From Xanthobacteraceae bacterium (lineage in GTDB: Bacteria; Pseudomonadota; Alphaproteobacteria; Rhizobiales; Xanthobacteraceae): a DNA stretch of 8,666 nucleotides. Shown one piece after another: positions 6,347-8,666 of this stretch. Made by a program: the position numbers and the translations under genes. The notes beneath the pieces were generated by a model. It searched no databases. It saw only the letters and a list, made by a program, of their open reading frames with translations, and was not told where the DNA came from. Each line of letters starts with the position of its first letter. Within the stretch, counting starts at the first letter, position 1. Where the stretch lies: assembly GCA_030648135.1 (NCBI GenBank), contig JAUSIF010000125.1, positions 1 through 8,666 of the forward strand, given 5' to 3'.

Positions 6347-6542
6347 GGATCGAACCCCTGGTGACCGCAGCGCTGCGATCAATGCTCCCCAACGGGTCTC
6401 GGAACCGGCTCACCGGTACGAACCCTGCTGCATAGGATATCGGCAATTTGATCGGCAATTAAGCAGTTTTACTGCCGCGGCTTCAGGCGCCGGCCCAAGC
6501 TGTGGGCATCTCGGGGCCGGCTAGCTCATTCGGCCGGTAAAT
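6347..6542. promoter_or_regulatory. Upstream region of glnK2-amtB2
   Basis: This 196-bp gap should hold the pair 2 promoter, unless transcription runs in from tesB. ATCGGCAATT occurs twice (6439-6448, 6451-6460) with a 12-bp period. Next to it lies GCAGT-TTT-ACTGC (6463-6475). No convincing sigma-54 site is seen, and no good terminator follows tesB: a CCGGC/GCCGG pair exists but lacks a T-run. Read-through from tesB is therefore possible. Confidence 0.4.
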
Positions 6543-7409
6543 TCAGCTTTCGGGCTGGCGCGCGCGGATGAGCCCTTCCTGGACCACCGAGGCCACCAGT
6601 TTGCCGTCGCGGGAGAAAATCAGGCCGCGGGCGAGGCCGAGCGCACCTTCGGCATTGGGCGCGTCCTGGGCATAGAGCAACCACTCGTCGGCGCGGAAGG
6701 GACGGTGGAACCACAGCGCATGATCGAGGCTCGCCGCCTGGATCGATTTGTCGAACACGGTGCGGCCGTGAGGGATGAGCGTCGAGTCGAGCAGCGTCAT
6801 GTCGGAGGCATAGGCGAGCACGCACTGATGAATCGCCGGGTCGTCGGGTAGCCGCGCCGTCGCCCGGATCCAGACGTGGAAGCGCGGATCGCGATGTTCG
6901 CGCGAGATATAGCGCGCGAATTCGACCGGACGAAGCTCGATCGGCCGCTCGCGCTCGTAATAGCGCCGCACCGGATCGGGCATCAACGGCAATACCCGTT
7001 CCCTGATCTCCTGCTCACCCGGCAATTCCTCTGGCGGCGGCACCTTGGGCATCTCGGCCTGATGGGAGAATCCGGGCTCCTCGCGATGATAGGAAACCGA
7101 CATGGAGAAGATCGCCTGGCCGTGCTGGATCGCTTTCACCGTTCGTGTCGTGAAGCTCTTGCCGTCGCGGATGCGGTCGACCTCGTAGACGATCGGAACC
7201 TTGGGGTCGCCCGGCAGCAGGAAATAGGCGTGCAGCGAGTGGACCGGCCGGCCCTCGACGGTGCGGGTGGCGGCGACCAGCGCCTGTCCGATCACCTGGC
7301 CGCCGAACACGCGCTGCCAGCCGACCTGCGGGCTCAAGCCGCGGAAGAGATTCACTTCGAGCGGCTCAAGGTCGAGGATATCGAGGAGGCTTTGGACGGC
7401 GCTCGCCAT
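6543..7409 (-). CDS. tesB: Acyl-CoA thioesterase II (TesB)
   Basis: TesB hydrolyses medium- and long-chain acyl-CoA to free fatty acid and CoA in the cytoplasm. The protein is 288 residues, the family's usual length, with two hot-dog domains: N-terminal with FGGQVIGQALVAA (35-47) and HSLHAYFLLPGD (57-68), C-terminal with LAYASDMTLLDS and SLDHALWFHRPF. The catalytic set of E. coli TesB (D204, T228, Q278) falls at D203, S227 and Q277, so Thr is replaced by Ser. ATG 7409 gives the family N-terminus (MASAVQSLLDILDLEPLE); a TTG at 7478 would add 23 unlikely residues. The ribosome site is weak (AAGG about 12 nt upstream). It is read away from the flavin monooxygenase gene. Its physiological role in bacteria is not settled, and nothing in the context ties it to ammonium uptake. 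Confidence 0.95.
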   Translation of the reverse strand: MASAVQSLLDILDLEPLEVNLFRGLSPQVGWQRVFGGQVIGQALVAATRTVEGRPVHSLHAYFLLPGDPKVPIVYEVDRIRDGKSFTTRTVKAIQHGQAIFSMSVSYHREEPGFSHQAEMPKVPPPEELPGEQEIRERVLPLMPDPVRRYYERERPIELRPVEFARYISREHRDPRFHVWIRATARLPDDPAIHQCVLAYASDMTLLDSTLIPHGRTVFDKSIQAASLDHALWFHRPFRADEWLLYAQDAPNAEGALGLARGLIFSRDGKLVASVVQEGLIRARQPES

Positions 7410-7524
7410 GGAATGATGAGGCCTTTGAGAGAGGTCGGGCGGGCAAAGCGGATTGCGCCCGCTCGAACGCGGCGTCAAGGCCGAGTGTGGTTCTCAGCTC
7501 CGTGCGAGTGGATTAGAATAGGTT
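7410..7524. promoter_or_regulatory. Divergent promoter region, tesB / flavin monooxygenase
   Basis: These 115 bp must hold the promoters for both diverging genes. For the plus-strand gene, TTCTCA (7491-7496) and TAGAAT (7514-7519) are 17 bp apart and resemble a vegetative promoter (4 of 6 and 5 of 6 matches). That would start transcription almost on the ATG at 7525, suggesting a leaderless message. No promoter for tesB stands out. Confidence 0.3.
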
Positions 7525-8666
7525 ATGGCGCGAAAAGCCGCTGAAAATAGCATGGACGTAATTGTCGCCGGCGCCGGTGTGGCGGGGTTGGCACTCGCCA
7601 CCGCGCTTGCGCGCGCGCTGAAGCCCGGGTTCACGGTCGCTGTCTGCGACGCGGTACTCGCAAATGAGCCCGCCGCCGATGATCGCGTCTCGGCGATCGC
7701 CGCCGGAGCGCGCCGGTTGCTGGTGACGCTCGGCGTATGGGAGCGGCTTTCTGGTCCGGTGCAGCCAATCCGGGAAATGAAAATCACCGACAGCCGGCTC
7801 CCGGACGCGGTGCGGCCGGTCTTTCTCTCCTTCGACGGGGAGATCGCAGAAGGCGAGCCGTTCGCGCACATGGTGGAGAACCGCGACATGCTCGTCGCCC
7901 TGCGCGCGGCGGCGGCAGAGGCGGGAGTGCGTCTTGTTCCAACCGAGGTCGAAGATTTAGAGGCGGGAGACAAGGCGGTCGATGTTCGTCTCGCCGGCGG
8001 AGAAAGGATAGAAGCCCGCCTCATCGCCGCCGCCGATGGTGCGCGCTCGAAGCTGCGCGCGGCTGCCGGCATCAAGACGGTTTCCTGGTCCTACGGCCAA
8101 TCGGGTATCGTCGCCACCGTCGGCCATGAGCGCGACCACGAGGGATGCGCGGAGGAACATTTCCTGCCGGGCGGACCCTTTGCGATCCTGCCGCTTGCGG
8201 GCCGGCGCTCCTCCATCGTCTGGACCGAGTCCGCCGCGGAGGCCGCTCGCTTGGTCGCGCTGCCGCAAGAGGAGTTCCATATCGAGCTCGAGCGCCGCTT
8301 CGGGCTGAAGCTCGGGGAAATCGAGTTGCTGTCGCGGCCGCGCGCCTATCCGCTCGGCTTCATCATTGCGCGGACATTCGTTGGTCGGCGGCTCGCGCTC
8401 GTCGGCGACGCGGCCCACGTCATTCATCCCATTGCCGGCCAGGGGCTCAATCTCGGGCTTCGCGACGTCGCTGCGCTTGCCGAATGCGTCACCGAGGCGG
8501 CACGGCTCGGGCTCGATCCGGGCGGGCCCGACGTGCTCGAGCGCTATGAGCGCTGGCGGCGGTTCGACACCGTCGCCATGGGCATTGCGACCGACGGCCT
8601 CAATCGTCTGTTCTCGAACCGCTCGGATGTGCTCAAGCTCGGCCGCGACATCGGGCTCGGCGTGGT
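7525..8666 (+). CDS. UbiH/UbiF/COQ6-family FAD monooxygenase (3' end missing)
   Basis: The family hydroxylates the ring of ubiquinone precursors using FAD, NAD(P)H and O2, usually loosely attached to the inner membrane as part of the Ubi complex. The first 380 residues are present; the family is about 390-420 long, so only a short C-terminus is lost. Visible motifs are the Rossmann GAGVAG at 16-21, DDRVSAIAAGARRLL at 52-66 (typical of this family), the DG motif AADGARSKLR at 169-178, and the FAD-ribityl motif ALVGDAAHVIHPIAGQGLNL at 291-310 with GLRDV after it. Which ring position it hydroxylates (UbiH, UbiF, UbiI, UbiL type) cannot be told from sequence alone, so I give no symbol. Start 7525 is chosen to give the longest sensible N-terminus; ATG 7552 (M10) sits just before the Rossmann strand and is also possible. 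Neither has a good ribosome site. Confidence 0.92.
   Translation, partial: MARKAAENSMDVIVAGAGVAGLALATALARALKPGFTVAVCDAVLANEPAADDRVSAIAAGARRLLVTLGVWERLSGPVQPIREMKITDSRLPDAVRPVFLSFDGEIAEGEPFAHMVENRDMLVALRAAAAEAGVRLVPTEVEDLEAGDKAVDVRLAGGERIEARLIAAADGARSKLRAAAGIKTVSWSYGQSGIVATVGHERDHEGCAEEHFLPGGPFAILPLAGRRSSIVWTESAAEAARLVALPQEEFHIELERRFGLKLGEIELLSRPRAYPLGFIIARTFVGRRLALVGDAAHVIHPIAGQGLNLGLRDVAALAECVTEAARLGLDPGGPDVLERYERWRRFDTVAMGIATDGLNRLFSNRSDVLKLGRDIGLGV

Noticed and set aside
6374..6389. GG-N10-GC pattern upstream of glnK2 as a sigma-54 promoter
   Set aside because: Only the invariant dinucleotides fit (GGGGAGC and TCGCA against TGGCACG and TTGCA). That is too weak in GC-rich DNA to call.
5979..6458. 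In-frame upstream extension of amtB2 (frame open to 6458)
   Set aside because: The extension is glnK2 read in a wrong frame. A ribosome site and signal peptide place the amtB2 start at 5978.
1..8666. A novel defence, mobile or secondary-metabolism system
   Set aside because: Every gene belongs to a known family, codon style is even throughout, and there are no transposase, integrase, phage or CRISPR-like sequences. The unusual signals are regulatory only.

Overview
The window is GC-rich, close-packed alphaproteobacterial chromosome, most likely from the Hyphomicrobiales (Rhizobiales) and close to the Bradyrhizobium/Rhodopseudomonas branch. I infer this from protein style, from the paired glnK-amtB genes beside ftsK, from a CtrA-type TTAA-N7-TTAAC box, and from a local cluster of GANTC (CcrM-type) sites. 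The assignment is from recall, not from a search.

Layout, left to right. Positions 1-2240 (minus) hold a DNA translocase gene, ftsK, with its 3' end cut off by the window edge. Positions 2241-2453 hold its upstream region with a CtrA-like box, then a strong intrinsic terminator that closes the next unit. Positions 2454-4290 (minus) hold a glnK-amtB pair (pair 1). Positions 4291-4652 are non-coding: a likely sigma-54-type promoter and leader for pair 1, several palindromes, and a GAAA-loop terminator for pair 2. Positions 4653-6346 (minus) hold a second glnK-amtB pair (pair 2). Positions 6543-7409 (minus) hold an acyl-CoA thioesterase II (tesB). From 7525 (plus), divergent from tesB, runs a UbiH/UbiF/COQ6-type FAD monooxygenase cut off by the right edge.

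How the genes work together. Each GlnK is a PII trimer that reads nitrogen and energy state and inserts its T-loop into the cytoplasmic face of its AmtB partner to close it when ammonium is plentiful. Two complete pairs in tandem let the cell run two ammonium transporters with different control. Pair 1 has a candidate nitrogen-type promoter, while pair 2 shows none that I trust. The two Amt proteins differ: Amt1 has a roughly 36-residue extra periplasmic loop, and Amt2 has Tyr where E. coli AmtB has Phe103. The flanking ftsK, tesB and ubiquinone-type genes are housekeeping and not functionally tied to ammonium uptake.

I see no mobile element, CRISPR array, tRNA, rRNA or unknown multi-gene system here. 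The points worth a second look are regulatory: the CtrA box before ftsK, the leader of pair 1 with its repeat matching its own ribosome binding site, and the GANTC cluster.
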